Below are positions 25,044 through 33,577 of a stretch of 64,000 nt of DNA, in pieces; the stretch's first letter is position 1; each line of letters starts with the position of its first letter. The DNA is from Myxococcales bacterium. GTDB lineage: Bacteria; Myxococcota_A; Polyangia; Nannocystales; Nannocystaceae. Under the pieces are notes generated by a model. The model ran no database searches. It saw nothing but the letters and a program-made list of their open reading frames with translations, and was not told where the DNA came from. The translations under genes and the position numbers were made by a program. The DNA is taken from positions 88,501 to 152,500 of the forward strand of contig JACKDV010000009.1 in assembly GCA_020633315.1 (NCBI GenBank), read 5' to 3'.

Positions 25044-26084
25044 ATGCGAATCAGCCTGACCCCGCTCGCTCCTGCCGCGCTGCTCGCGCTCACCGTTGCT
25101 CCCTCCCTCGCCTTCGCCGGTGAGGACGACGTCGCCGAGGGACCGGTGACGGTGGTGGTGGAGACCGACGAGGACGGCGACACCACCAAGACCGTGACCG
25201 TCGCGGCCGACGATGGCGACGACCCGGTGGTCTCGGTGGTCGAGACCAAGGAGGGCGGCGAGACCAAGAAGGTCGTCAAGATCGTCGATGGCGACGAGTC
25301 CGTGGTGATCGTCGAGACCAGCGACGACGACGACGACGACGATGACGACGACGACTTCGTGGAGGAGATCGTCGAGGAGCACCACCACGAGCACGACTAC
25401 AAGTGGCTGGGCCTGCACGCGGGCGCCGTGTTCTCCCCCACCGGCGCGACGGGGCGGGTGTCGAGCTCCGACGGGCGGCTGCGCTCCAACCAGTTCAAGG
25501 CCTGTGCCGACCCCGAGGGCGACACCGCCTGCGGCTACATCAAGGGCCTCGACCTCAAGGTGCAGATGTTCGAGTCGCCCAGCGCGTGGAAGTTCCCCCG
25601 CTTCGTGGGCTACTTCCGCACCGGCTTCGAGCAGGGCCGCGTGCGCTTCCAGCCGGGGCCGGACGGCTTCTCCCCCGGGCAGGCCCAGCGCCTCGACTAC
25701 ACCTCGGTGCCCCTGTTCCTCGGCGGCAACGTGTACCTCTTCGACGAGTTCCCCGTGCGCCCCTACGGCGGCCTGGGCTTCGGCTTCGACGTGCTGCGCC
25801 TGGACTACCGCCGCGCCGAGCAGGCCCGGCTGGTCGATGCCAGCGCTCGCATCGGCTTCGAGCTGCACGCCGGCCTCGAGGTCCGCATCAGCAACTACGT
25901 CTCGCTCAACGCCGAGGTCATGCAGCTGTGGAGCGCGCGGCGCAAGATGGAGCACCTGCCCGACTACTCCAACACCGGCATGAGCGTGCTGGCCGGCGTC
26001 ACCGTGGGCATCCCCGTGCGGCTCGACCGGCACGAGCACGAGCACACCATCCGCAAGGTGCGGCGGGTGAGCAAGGACGACTGA
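25044..26084 (+). CDS. Outer-membrane beta-barrel-like protein with an acidic N-terminal domain
   Basis: A 346-residue exported protein. The ATG at 25044 is preceded by AGAGAGGA (25032-25039), and the signal peptide ends around SLAFAG. The next ~70 residues are almost all Asp/Glu/Thr/Val and contain an eleven-Asp run followed by HHHEH, so this segment may bind divalent metals. From about residue 115 the sequence has the alternating-hydrophobic pattern and conserved short turns of an OmpA/OprF-like eight-stranded barrel (LGLHAGAVFSPTG, VGYFRTGFEQGRVRF, VPLFLGGNVYLFDEFPVRPY, GGLGFGFDVLRL). Such proteins are myxobacterial surface components; the role here is unknown. Single gene. Confidence 0.72.
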   Translation: MRISLTPLAPAALLALTVAPSLAFAGEDDVAEGPVTVVVETDEDGDTTKTVTVAADDGDDPVVSVVETKEGGETKKVVKIVDGDESVVIVETSDDDDDDDDDDDFVEEIVEEHHHEHDYKWLGLHAGAVFSPTGATGRVSSSDGRLRSNQFKACADPEGDTACGYIKGLDLKVQMFESPSAWKFPRFVGYFRTGFEQGRVRFQPGPDGFSPGQAQRLDYTSVPLFLGGNVYLFDEFPVRPYGGLGFGFDVLRLDYRRAEQARLVDASARIGFELHAGLEVRISNYVSLNAEVMQLWSARRKMEHLPDYSNTGMSVLAGVTVGIPVRLDRHEHEHTIRKVRRVSKDD

Positions 26085-26247
26085 ACAGCCGGCCGCGGCC
26101 CCCGTCCAAGGGGCCATGTGTCGTGCGCCGGTGCTGGTGGCCCTGCTGATGGCTCGTAGCACGGGGCAGCACTGCGCCACGGTGGGGAGGCGACGCTACG
26201 AGTGCCATGCGTTCGCCCCCTGAGGGGCGCGCGGGCCCGAAGACGCC

Positions 26248-26502
26248 GTGCTCGGCGGGGGGCCGGCCGACTACCCCGACGGCGGCGATGCGGTCTATGC
26301 CGACTCGCCGGACCCGCTCTTCCAGGACGGCTTCGGCATCGGCCCCGGCTGCCAGAGCGCCGACATCGACGCCTTGCCGCCGGTGCGCATGCGCGAGGTG
26401 GCCGAGGCCTTCGCCGACCCGGGCGAGCGCAACCTCTACTCGCCGTGCAGCCCCGCGCTGTGCGGGGCCTTCGAGCGGATCATCGACGACGTGGTGAACT
26501 GA
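26248..26502 (+). pseudogene. Probable 3' remnant of a secreted Cys-containing protein gene
   Basis: An 84-codon frame starting at GTG 26248, with an in-frame stop at 26221 just upstream. The translated piece, ADYPDGGDAVYADSPDPLF, then FGIGPGCQS, MREVAEAFADPGERNLYSPC and FERIIDDVV, looks like the end of a larger vWA/lipoprotein-type protein seen in related myxobacteria rather than a complete small protein. It has no signal peptide and no ribosome-binding site, and nothing homologous precedes it. It could be a decayed gene, or a short real gene of unknown function. Confidence 0.45.
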
Positions 26503-26517
26503 GGGCCGGCGGGGCTC

Positions 26518-27711
26518 TCACCAGCCCAGCCGGCTCTGCAGCTCCACCGTCAGGTTGTCGCCCATCGCCGCGTGGGTGGCCAGGTCCGGGTGCCCGTCGC
26601 AGCCGCTGCCCAGCCACACCACGTTGATGTCGGCAAAGGCCACGTCGGGATCGCCGGCCGCCTGCCGCTGCGCGACCACGTCCATCAGGTAGCCCTCCAC
26701 CATCGTCGCCTCGGCCCCGAACAGCGAGGGCGCGAGCACCAGCAGCAGCGCCTGCGGGTGCACCTGTCGCAGGTGGGCCAGGAACGCCACATACTCGCTC
26801 ACGAACAGCTCCTGCGAGGGATCGTTGTCGGTGCTGAAGTCGTTGGTGCCCAGGTTGATCGCCACCACGTCGGGCTGCCACGAGTAGTCCCAGGGCGCGG
26901 CCTCGGAGGCCATGATGCGGTCGTAGACCTCGGGCATGGGCTCGAACACGTCGTCGCCGTAGTTGTAGATCACGCCCTTGCCCGACCAGGCGATGGTGTG
27001 CAGCTCGGCCCCCACCGCGCGCGCGGCGATGGCTCCGTAGGTGAGGTAGTGGTTCTCGGTCTCGGCGCTGAAGCTGCATGGCGAGATGCCCTCGTCGCCG
27101 TAGCCGGCGGAGATCGAGTCGCCGATCACCTCCATGCGGCGCGTGACCGGGGGCGGGGGCAGCAGCTCGCCGTCGAGCTCCACCTCGTGGATCACGGTGG
27201 GGCCGAAGCTGCCCTCGGTGCGGCGGTACAGCTCGATGGTGTGCTCGCCGGCGGGCAGGCCCTCGGCCAGCACGTAGGTGGCCTCGCCCGCGCTGGTCGC
27301 CACCGTGGGCTGCACCGCGCCGTCGACCACCAGCGTGTGGTAGCGGGCGGCGTCGCTCATGGTCACGCGGGCCCCGGTGCCGTCGAAGCGCACCACGAAG
27401 CCCGCGCCCGACCAGCCCGCGCGGTGTACCGCGGGGTCGCTGGTGTCGTAGCGGCCCACCCACTGGATCGCGGGCTCGGCCGGCGGCGGCTCGCCGCTGG
27501 AGCCCTCGCTGCCGTCGGCGCCCTCGGTGGTGTCGCCGGTCGACGGGCCCCCGCTGCTGGAGTCCATGGGCGTGGTGCTGGGGCCGGGGCCGCCGTCGGT
27601 GCTCGAGCCGGTGGTGGTGGTCGCGTCGGTGTCGGCCGGCGAGTCGGGATCGGAGGGGCAGGCGGCGAGCACCAGGCAGGCGAGGGCGACGATGGGTTGG
27701 GCGATGCGCAC
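26518..27711 (-). CDS. CE2-like SGNH esterase lipoprotein
   Basis: A 397-residue lipoprotein. The GTG at 27711 gives a leader ending VLAAC, then a Thr/Asp/Ser linker. Residues ~80-185 form the N-terminal jelly-roll of family CE2 carbohydrate esterases (IQWVGRYDTSDPAVHRAGWS), and the C-terminal SGNH domain has block I VIGDSISAGYG, the serine nucleophile in GDS, WSGKGV, block III LGTNDFSTDND and block V CDGHPDLATH with the catalytic Asp-x-x-His. CE2 enzymes remove acetyl groups from sugars. It is probably an envelope-anchored enzyme acting on polysaccharide, perhaps prey or self glycans. The gene is divergent from the glycosyltransferase gene at 27891. Confidence 0.85.
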   Translation of the reverse strand: MRIAQPIVALACLVLAACPSDPDSPADTDATTTTGSSTDGGPGPSTTPMDSSSGGPSTGDTTEGADGSEGSSGEPPPAEPAIQWVGRYDTSDPAVHRAGWSGAGFVVRFDGTGARVTMSDAARYHTLVVDGAVQPTVATSAGEATYVLAEGLPAGEHTIELYRRTEGSFGPTVIHEVELDGELLPPPPVTRRMEVIGDSISAGYGDEGISPCSFSAETENHYLTYGAIAARAVGAELHTIAWSGKGVIYNYGDDVFEPMPEVYDRIMASEAAPWDYSWQPDVVAINLGTNDFSTDNDPSQELFVSEYVAFLAHLRQVHPQALLLVLAPSLFGAEATMVEGYLMDVVAQRQAAGDPDVAFADINVVWLGSGCDGHPDLATHAAMGDNLTVELQSRLGW

Positions 27712-27890
27712 GGATTCCTCGAGGGCCCGAGCATACCCGGGCCGCGCGGCCCGTCGGGCCGCTCGCTCGCCCGATCGCGGCGGTCCGTCGCGCACGCTCG
27801 TCGGATCTCGACCACGCCACGCGCGAGGCGTGAGGGCGCTGACGCCCGCGGCATGCGGTGCCGCCACGATCCCGGCTATGCTCGCCGTCG

Positions 27891-28970
27891 ATGCGCATCC
27901 TGTACGGAGTCGTCGGCGAGGGCATGGGCCATGCGATCCGCTCGCGGGTGGTGCTCGACCACCTGGTGAGCGAGGGCCACCAGGTGCACATCGTCGCCTC
28001 GCAGCGCGCGGTCGACTTCCTGCGCAGGCACTTCGGCGAGGACTCGGTCTCGCGGATCCACGGCCTGCACATCGTCACCGAGGAGAACCGGGTGCGGCGC
28101 GGCAAGACCCTGTGGGAGAACGTCCGCGACGGCGCCGAGGCGCTGCCCGGGCAGATCAAGGCCTACTTCGAGCTGATCGAGCGCTTCGAGCCCGAGGCGG
28201 TGGTGAGCGACTTCGAGTCGTGGACCTACCTGTTCGGCAAGGCCCACCGCCTGCCGGTGTTCTCGGTCGACAACATGCAGATCATCAACCGCTGCGAGAT
28301 CCCCGAGCCGGTGATCGACGGCTACCGCGACGAGTACGAGATCACCAAGGCGTTCATCAAGGGCAAGCTGCCGCGGGCCGACCACTACTTCATCACCACC
28401 TTCTTCCGCCCGCCGGTCCGCAAGGAGCGGACCACCCTGGTGCCGCCGATCCTGCGCCCCGAGATCCTCGCGGCCCGGGCCACCGAGGGCGAGCACCTGC
28501 TCGTGTACCAGACGGCCGAGGGCAACGAGGAGCTGGTCGAGGCCCTCGCCCAGACCGGGATCGAGTGCCGCATCTACGGCATGCGCCGCTCGATCACCGA
28601 GGAGGAGCGCGAGGGCAACCTGCGCTACCGCCCCTTCTCCGAGACCGTCTTCATCGACGACCTCGCCTCGGCGCGGGCGGTGATCACCGGCGGCGGCTTC
28701 ACGCTGATCGGGGAGTGCGTGTACCTGCACAAGCCCACGCTCTCGGTCCCGATCACCGGCCACTTCGAGCAGATCCTCAACGGTCGCTACCTGGCCCACG
28801 AGGGCTACGGTCACTTCGCCACCGCGCTGGACGGTCCCTGCATCCACGCCTTCCTCGAGGCGGTGCCGCAGTGCGCCCAGGCCCTGGCGAAGGTGGAGCA
28901 GCGCGGCAACGAGGAGCTGTTCGGCGCCCTCGACGAGCACCTCGATCGCGCGGCCGCGGGCCTGTACTGA
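27891..28970 (+). CDS. GT-B-fold glycosyltransferase (MJ1255/VC2487 type)
   Basis: A 359-residue cytoplasmic glycosyltransferase. The start MRILYGVVGEGMGHAIRSRV is the glycosyltransferase 28-like entry of this family, with GMGHAIRS forming the first nucleotide-sugar loop. Further blocks are VVSDFESWTYLFGKAHRLP, DNMQIINRCEIP, YFITTFFRPP, LLVYQTAEGNEELVEAL, and at the end ITGGGFTLIGECVYLHKP, which is the sugar-nucleotide binding site (GGGF...E). The products are probably glycolipids or envelope glycans; the acceptor is unknown. It is convergent with the channel gene at 28990, leaving 19 bp between them. Confidence 0.82.
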   Translation: MRILYGVVGEGMGHAIRSRVVLDHLVSEGHQVHIVASQRAVDFLRRHFGEDSVSRIHGLHIVTEENRVRRGKTLWENVRDGAEALPGQIKAYFELIERFEPEAVVSDFESWTYLFGKAHRLPVFSVDNMQIINRCEIPEPVIDGYRDEYEITKAFIKGKLPRADHYFITTFFRPPVRKERTTLVPPILRPEILAARATEGEHLLVYQTAEGNEELVEALAQTGIECRIYGMRRSITEEEREGNLRYRPFSETVFIDDLASARAVITGGGFTLIGECVYLHKPTLSVPITGHFEQILNGRYLAHEGYGHFATALDGPCIHAFLEAVPQCAQALAKVEQRGNEELFGALDEHLDRAAAGLY

Positions 28971-28989
28971 CGCCGGGGCGGCGTGGTGG

Positions 28990-30951
28990 TCACAAGTCGG
29001 CCGAGTAGGTCGCCAGCACCACCAGCAGGTCGTCGGCCTGCAGGGTCCACCGGCGGTCGCGGGGCGGGTTGACCAGCACCTCGTCGTCGCCGTTGCCGCT
29101 GCGATCGCGCAGCCGCAGCCCCAGCGCGGTCTCGTTGCGGGCGGCCACCGCCCGCGCCACCTCGGCGAAGCCCACCTCGCGCTCGGCCAGGTCGTAGGCG
29201 CCGGCGGGGCGGAAGAAGATCTCGGGCCCCTCCGCGCCGAACAGGTCCTCGAACACCACCCGCAGCTCGGGGCGCAGCGCGATCTGGGCCATGATGTGGC
29301 TGAGCATCAGCGGCGGGACGATGATCTCGGAGCCGTAGGTGGGGAACGACGCGAGGTTCTCGGCCTCGGCCAGCTCCACCAGCACCCGGGGCCCGTCGTC
29401 GCGGTAGGGCACCAGCTCGCGCAGCAGCAGGTGCCCCACGATGGTGCGGGCGTCGGTCTCGTCGGTCTCGATGCGATCGCTGGCCATCAGCAGCACGTTG
29501 TCGTAGCGCTCGGGGGCCAGCCGGCGCATGTGGCCGGGGATGGTGTAGTCGAGCTCGACGTGCTGGATGGTGATGCGCTCCGGGGCGAAGTCGTAGTCCT
29601 CGAGCTGGCGCTCGCGGGCCGCGATGGAGACGAACGAGCCCACGGTCACGTCGAACTGCTCGCTGCCGTAGCGCTCGAGCTCGGTGAGCACCGGGGCCAC
29701 CAGCTGGCTCCACCCGAGGATCAGCACCTTGCGGTGGCGCTTGAGCGAGGGCGCGGCGGGGATGCCCTTGCCGTGGTCGGGGCGGCGGGGCTGGTAGTCG
29801 TCGGGGGGCGCGGTGGCCTCGTAGCTCTCGGCGAGGAACACCAGCAGGTCCTCGGCCTCCACCACGAGGTCGTCGTTGGGGTTGAGCAGGGGGCGGGGCT
29901 TGGCCTGGTCGTGGCGCACCACCCCGAGCACGATCGCGGTGGGGAAGGCGTCGGCCAGGTCGCCGAAGCGCAGGCCCGCCAGGTCGGGGGTGGATCTCAC
30001 GTAGAGCTCGCTGCCCTCGCCGTAGGCGAGCAGGTCGGCGAACACGTGCGAGACCCCGGGGTGACGGATGGTCTGGCAGATGAGGCTGGAGACCAGGGCG
30101 TGGCTGGTGACCACCTGCAGCGGGCCGGGGTAGGCCCGGCGGGCGGTGAGCAGCCGTCGGGCGTCGAGCAGCTCGGCCACCACCAGGGGCAGCGCGTTGG
30201 CCTCCACGTTCTCCTCGAGGGTCGCCAGCGACAGCAGGGTCTTGATCGTCTCGGTGTCGGGGGTGACGCCCGGGGTGTCGAACAGCGGCGCGGGCAGGAT
30301 CAGCGCGGCCGCGTCGTCGGCCGCCACGCGCCGCAGGTGCTCGGGGCGTAGCGGGGTGCCCGAGCGCAGCACCACGCTCTGGGCCCGCCACGCGTCCTCG
30401 CCCACGCGCTCGCGCAGGTCCTGCTGCAGCTCGGCGTCCACCTCCTCGGCCAGCACCACCACCGACAGCGATCGACGCCCGCGCAGGCGCAGGAAGTGCC
30501 GCACCTGCTCGGTGGACAGCAATAGCTCGCGCACGATGCCGGCGGTGCGGTTGGTCCAGCCCAGCACCACGATGTGGTGGCGATCGGCGATGGGGGTGAG
30601 GCCGTTCTCCAGCCGCCGCAGCGCCGCCTGCAGCCACTGGGTCATGATCGCGATCAGGGCGCCCAGGAACAGCACGTAGCCGGTCACCGTGAGCATGGTG
30701 GACACGGCGCGGACGTAGGTGCCCTCGTCGTCGCCGAGGTAGCCCGGATCGGTGAGGCGCAGGAAGGCCCACCAGATCGCCTCGCCCAGGCCCCCGAAGC
30801 GACCGGTGCCCACCACCGCGACGGCGCCGAGCAGCGAGGTGACGGCGACGGCTCCGATCACGAACGCGAGGCGATAGCCGGCCCCGCGCACCAGGAAGCG
30901 CTCGAGCACGAGCTGGAGCCGGTTGCGCATGGCGGCGAGCATCGCCGCCAT
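28990..30951 (-). CDS. CASTOR/POLLUX-type ion channel protein
   Basis: A 653-residue protein with the CASTOR/POLLUX (DUF1012) plan. A membrane helix (~27-48) is followed by the pore segment WWAFLRLTDPGYLGDDEG (~58-76), where TDPG sits at the selectivity filter, then a second helix (~80-107). Two cytosolic RCK units follow: RCK1 begins HHIVVLGWTNRTAGIV (~125), RCK2 begins KVLILGWSQLVAPVLTEL (~405), and the chain ends in a typical RCK C-lobe. Plant homologues are nuclear-envelope channels in symbiosis signalling; bacterial ones are cation channels of unsettled role. No binding domain precedes the pore, unlike the fusion protein encoded at 14800-18066. ATG 30951, or one of two ATGs 4-8 codons later, may be the true start. 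Confidence 0.88.
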   Translation of the reverse strand: MAAMLAAMRNRLQLVLERFLVRGAGYRLAFVIGAVAVTSLLGAVAVVGTGRFGGLGEAIWWAFLRLTDPGYLGDDEGTYVRAVSTMLTVTGYVLFLGALIAIMTQWLQAALRRLENGLTPIADRHHIVVLGWTNRTAGIVRELLLSTEQVRHFLRLRGRRSLSVVVLAEEVDAELQQDLRERVGEDAWRAQSVVLRSGTPLRPEHLRRVAADDAAALILPAPLFDTPGVTPDTETIKTLLSLATLEENVEANALPLVVAELLDARRLLTARRAYPGPLQVVTSHALVSSLICQTIRHPGVSHVFADLLAYGEGSELYVRSTPDLAGLRFGDLADAFPTAIVLGVVRHDQAKPRPLLNPNDDLVVEAEDLLVFLAESYEATAPPDDYQPRRPDHGKGIPAAPSLKRHRKVLILGWSQLVAPVLTELERYGSEQFDVTVGSFVSIAARERQLEDYDFAPERITIQHVELDYTIPGHMRRLAPERYDNVLLMASDRIETDETDARTIVGHLLLRELVPYRDDGPRVLVELAEAENLASFPTYGSEIIVPPLMLSHIMAQIALRPELRVVFEDLFGAEGPEIFFRPAGAYDLAEREVGFAEVARAVAARNETALGLRLRDRSGNGDDEVLVNPPRDRRWTLQADDLLVVLATYSADL

Positions 30952-31285
30952 GCTAGCGCCGCTTTGGGGAGGGCGCCCGGGGCCGGCCTCGTGCCGGCGT
31001 CCGCGGTGGGATCTTGGTGCCCCGCCCGGCGGGGGGCGGCGCCCGAGCGTCGCGATCGCCTCGGGCCCGACGACGAGCCGTCGGGCGGACGGGGTCGATC
31101 GACTCGGTCATCGAGTGGAGCCTCGCTTCCTCCGGGTGCACCCGGCCGCGGGTTCGCCTCGCGTGGTGCGAGGGGCTCCCACGAGATCGAGGGTAGCGTC
31201 GTCGGACTCCGACTGCACCCACGCGAGGTCGGTCGCGCTCATCTGGGCGCCGCGCGGGGTCGTCTCCCGCTAGAATGATCTCGGT
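30952..31285. other. Divergent intergenic region (channel gene / V4R gene)
   Basis: About 330 bp between two divergently read genes. It must hold two promoters, including that of the V4R/kinase/sigma cluster. TAGAAT at 31271-31276 is the only -10-like hexamer I see just before the V4R start, with no clear -35. No gene, terminator or repeat was recognised. Confidence 0.4.
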
Positions 31286-31948
31286 ATGTCCGATCGTAGA
31301 CCTCGTCACGTGCGCTGCCCCGAGACCCTCGAGCCCCTGTTCGTCGAGGCCGAGCGCAACCTCGACTCGTTCTTCTCGGAGCTCGAGCAGCGGCCCGACG
31401 TGGGCGAGATACGGATCAGCGGCGAGCGCTACATCCTCGCGCGCGCCCAGACCTTCAGCGTGCAGCTCCGCGCGATCCTGGAGAAGGAGTACGGCCGGCT
31501 GGCGGCCGAGAAGATCGTCTACAACCTGGGCCGGGCCGCGGGCACCAAGGACGCCGAGTTCTTCATGCAGCGCCTCGGCCTCGAGCGCGGCCCCGATGCC
31601 CTGAGCGCGGGCCCGGTGCACTTCGCCCACGTGGGCTGGGCCTTCGTCGACATCTTCCCCGAGTCCAACCCCACCACCGACGAGGACTACTATCTCGTCT
31701 ACGATCATCCCTTCTCGTTCGAGGCCCACTCCTACCTCGAGGAGGGCATCGTGGCCGGGCGCCCGGTGTGCTTCATGAACGCCGGCTACTCCTCGGGCTG
31801 GTGCGAGGTGGCCTTCGGGGTCGAGCTGGTGGCCAAGGAGATCTCGTGCCGCGCCCGGGGGGACGCCAAGTGCATCTTCGTGATGGCCCACGCCTCCCGG
31901 ATCAACGAGCGGGTCGTCGAGGCCAAGGAGCGCTACGGGCTCGAGTAG
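31286..31948 (+). CDS. XylR-N/V4R small-molecule-binding sensor protein
   Basis: A 220-residue soluble protein made of the two domains found at the N-terminus of phenol/aromatic-sensing regulators such as XylR and DmpR. The XylR_N part starts near residue 40 (GEIRISGERYILARAQTFSV) and the V4R part is at ~125-215 (HSYLEEGIVAGRPVCFMNAG, SGWCEVAFGVELVAKEISCRA, DAKCIFVMAH). V4R domains bind hydrophobic or aromatic ligands, and some coordinate zinc through Cys residues like the CRARGDAKC here. There is no DNA-binding or ATPase domain, so it is a stand-alone sensor. The gene ends 5 bp before the hybrid kinase gene, so they are almost certainly co-transcribed and the ligand signal may feed that kinase. 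Confidence 0.82.
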   Translation: MSDRRPRHVRCPETLEPLFVEAERNLDSFFSELEQRPDVGEIRISGERYILARAQTFSVQLRAILEKEYGRLAAEKIVYNLGRAAGTKDAEFFMQRLGLERGPDALSAGPVHFAHVGWAFVDIFPESNPTTDEDYYLVYDHPFSFEAHSYLEEGIVAGRPVCFMNAGYSSGWCEVAFGVELVAKEISCRARGDAKCIFVMAHASRINERVVEAKERYGLE

Positions 31949-31953
31949 CCGCC

Positions 31954-33564
31954 ATGGCCTCGACGCTCCTCGATGCGCTGGAGGACGCGCTCCGGCGACG
32001 CCTGCACCAGCCGCTGGACCTGGCCGAGCTCGGGCCCCTCAGCGCCGAGGAGCAGCGCGCGGGGGCTCTGATCAACGAGCTGCTGACCCGGCTGCAGGCG
32101 CAGCAGCGCCGCCGCGTGCAGGTGGAGGCCGCGCTGCTCGGCGACGTGGACAAGCTCGCGCAGACCCTGGAGCACGTGGCCATGGGGCGGTTCGACACCG
32201 AGCTGCCCGCGATGGAGCTGTCGGCGATGGACACCATGCGCATCGGCGTGGAGGACATGCGGCACCGACTCCTGCAGGTGCACCAGGCCCTCGCCGAGAA
32301 GGTGGCCGAGCTGGTCGAGCGCCGCGACGAGCTGCACGTGCAGCGCGACCGCGCCGAGATCGCCACCCAGGCCAAGAGCGCGTTCCTGGCCAACATGAGC
32401 CACGAGCTGCGGACCCCCCTCAACGCGATCCTGGGGCTGTGCGAGCTGATGCTCCAGACCACGCTCACCGCTCCGCAGCGCGACTACGTGGAGAAGATGC
32501 AGCGCTCGACCTACCTGCTGGTGGGCATCATCAGCGACGTGCTCGACTTCTCCAAGATCGAGCAGGGCAAGCTGCAGCTCGATCCCGGCCGCTTCGCGAT
32601 CGCCAAGGTGCTCGACGATCTCGGCGCGCTGTTCGGCGACCAGATCGCCCGGGAGGGGCTCGTGCTGCGCGTGACGGTGGCGCCCGAGGTCCCGTCGCGG
32701 CTGGTGGGCGACGAGCTGCGGCTGGGGCAGGTGCTCATCAACCTCGTGGGCAACGCGGTGAAGTTCACCGAGCACGGTGAGATCTCGGTGGGGGTGAGCC
32801 TGGTGTCGCGCGACGACGAGCGCATCGTGCTGCGCTTCGAGGTCCGCGACACGGGCATCGGCATCGACCCCGACGTCGCCGAGGGCCTGTTCGAGGCGTT
32901 CACCCAGGCCGACGGCTCGACCACGCGTCGCTACGGCGGCACCGGCCTGGGCCTGTCGATCTCCAAGGCGCTGGTGGAGCTGATGGGCGGCACGCTCGGG
33001 GTACGCAGCGCGCTGGGGCAGGGCAGCTGCTTCCACTTCACCGCGACCTTCGCCCCCGCCGGGAGCGAGGCGAGCGACCGGCCCGACGCAGGCGCGAGCC
33101 CGGCCGGGCCCGTCGGTGCGGGGGTCGCCTCGCTCCGCGGGATCTCGGTGCTCGTCGCCGAGGACAACCGCATCAACCAGCTCGTGGCGAGGAGGCTGCT
33201 CGAGAACGGCGGGGCCCGGGTGGAGGTGGTGGGCAGCGGCGTCGAGGCGCTCGCGGCCCTGGCCCGCGCGAGCTTCGACGTGGTGCTGATGGACGTGCAG
33301 ATGCCCGGGATGGACGGCCTGGAGGCGACCCGTCGGATCCGTGCGGGCAGCGGGCTCCCCGACGGCGCACGCCTGCCGGCACCGCGCCGCCGGGTGCCCG
33401 TGATCGCGTTGACGGCCCACGCCCAGCCCGAGGATCGAGCCCGCTGCCTGGCCGCGGGCATGGACGACTACCTGAGCAAGCCGCTGAGCGCGGCGAGCAT
33501 GATCCGCGCGGTGCTCGGTGTGGTGGGCTCGGGTGCGCGCGACGGCGACGGAGCGGAACCGTGA
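31954..33564 (+). CDS. Cytoplasmic hybrid histidine kinase with receiver domain
   Basis: A 536-residue protein. An N-terminal helical stretch (~1-130) resembles a coiled-coil input region without a membrane helix. The HisKA domain has the phospho-acceptor H150 in FLANMSHELRTPLNAIL, and the HATPase domain shows LVGDELRLGQVLINLVGNAV, DTGIGI and GTGLGLSISKAL. The C-terminal receiver has VLVAEDNRINQ, the phospho-acceptor D447 in DVVLMDVQMPGMDG, and KPL near the end. All catalytic residues are present. It has no sensor of its own, so the V4R protein encoded 5 bp upstream is the likely input. The output is not encoded as a separate partner here, although an ECF sigma gene follows two genes on. Confidence 0.93.
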   Translation: MASTLLDALEDALRRRLHQPLDLAELGPLSAEEQRAGALINELLTRLQAQQRRRVQVEAALLGDVDKLAQTLEHVAMGRFDTELPAMELSAMDTMRIGVEDMRHRLLQVHQALAEKVAELVERRDELHVQRDRAEIATQAKSAFLANMSHELRTPLNAILGLCELMLQTTLTAPQRDYVEKMQRSTYLLVGIISDVLDFSKIEQGKLQLDPGRFAIAKVLDDLGALFGDQIAREGLVLRVTVAPEVPSRLVGDELRLGQVLINLVGNAVKFTEHGEISVGVSLVSRDDERIVLRFEVRDTGIGIDPDVAEGLFEAFTQADGSTTRRYGGTGLGLSISKALVELMGGTLGVRSALGQGSCFHFTATFAPAGSEASDRPDAGASPAGPVGAGVASLRGISVLVAEDNRINQLVARRLLENGGARVEVVGSGVEALAALARASFDVVLMDVQMPGMDGLEATRRIRAGSGLPDGARLPAPRRRVPVIALTAHAQPEDRARCLAAGMDDYLSKPLSAASMIRAVLGVVGSGARDGDGAEP

Positions 33565-33577
33565 TAGATCCAGTCGC

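Noticed and set aside
21765..26180. 1471-codon minus-strand open frame across several genes
   Set aside because: It overlaps three well-supported plus-strand genes (exported protein, phosphoesterase, outer-membrane-like protein) and has His/Arg/Gly-rich composition without domains.
31954..33564. Separate response regulator gene in the receiver region
   Set aside because: The receiver is continuous in frame with the kinase, with no internal start or stop, so it is a hybrid kinase.
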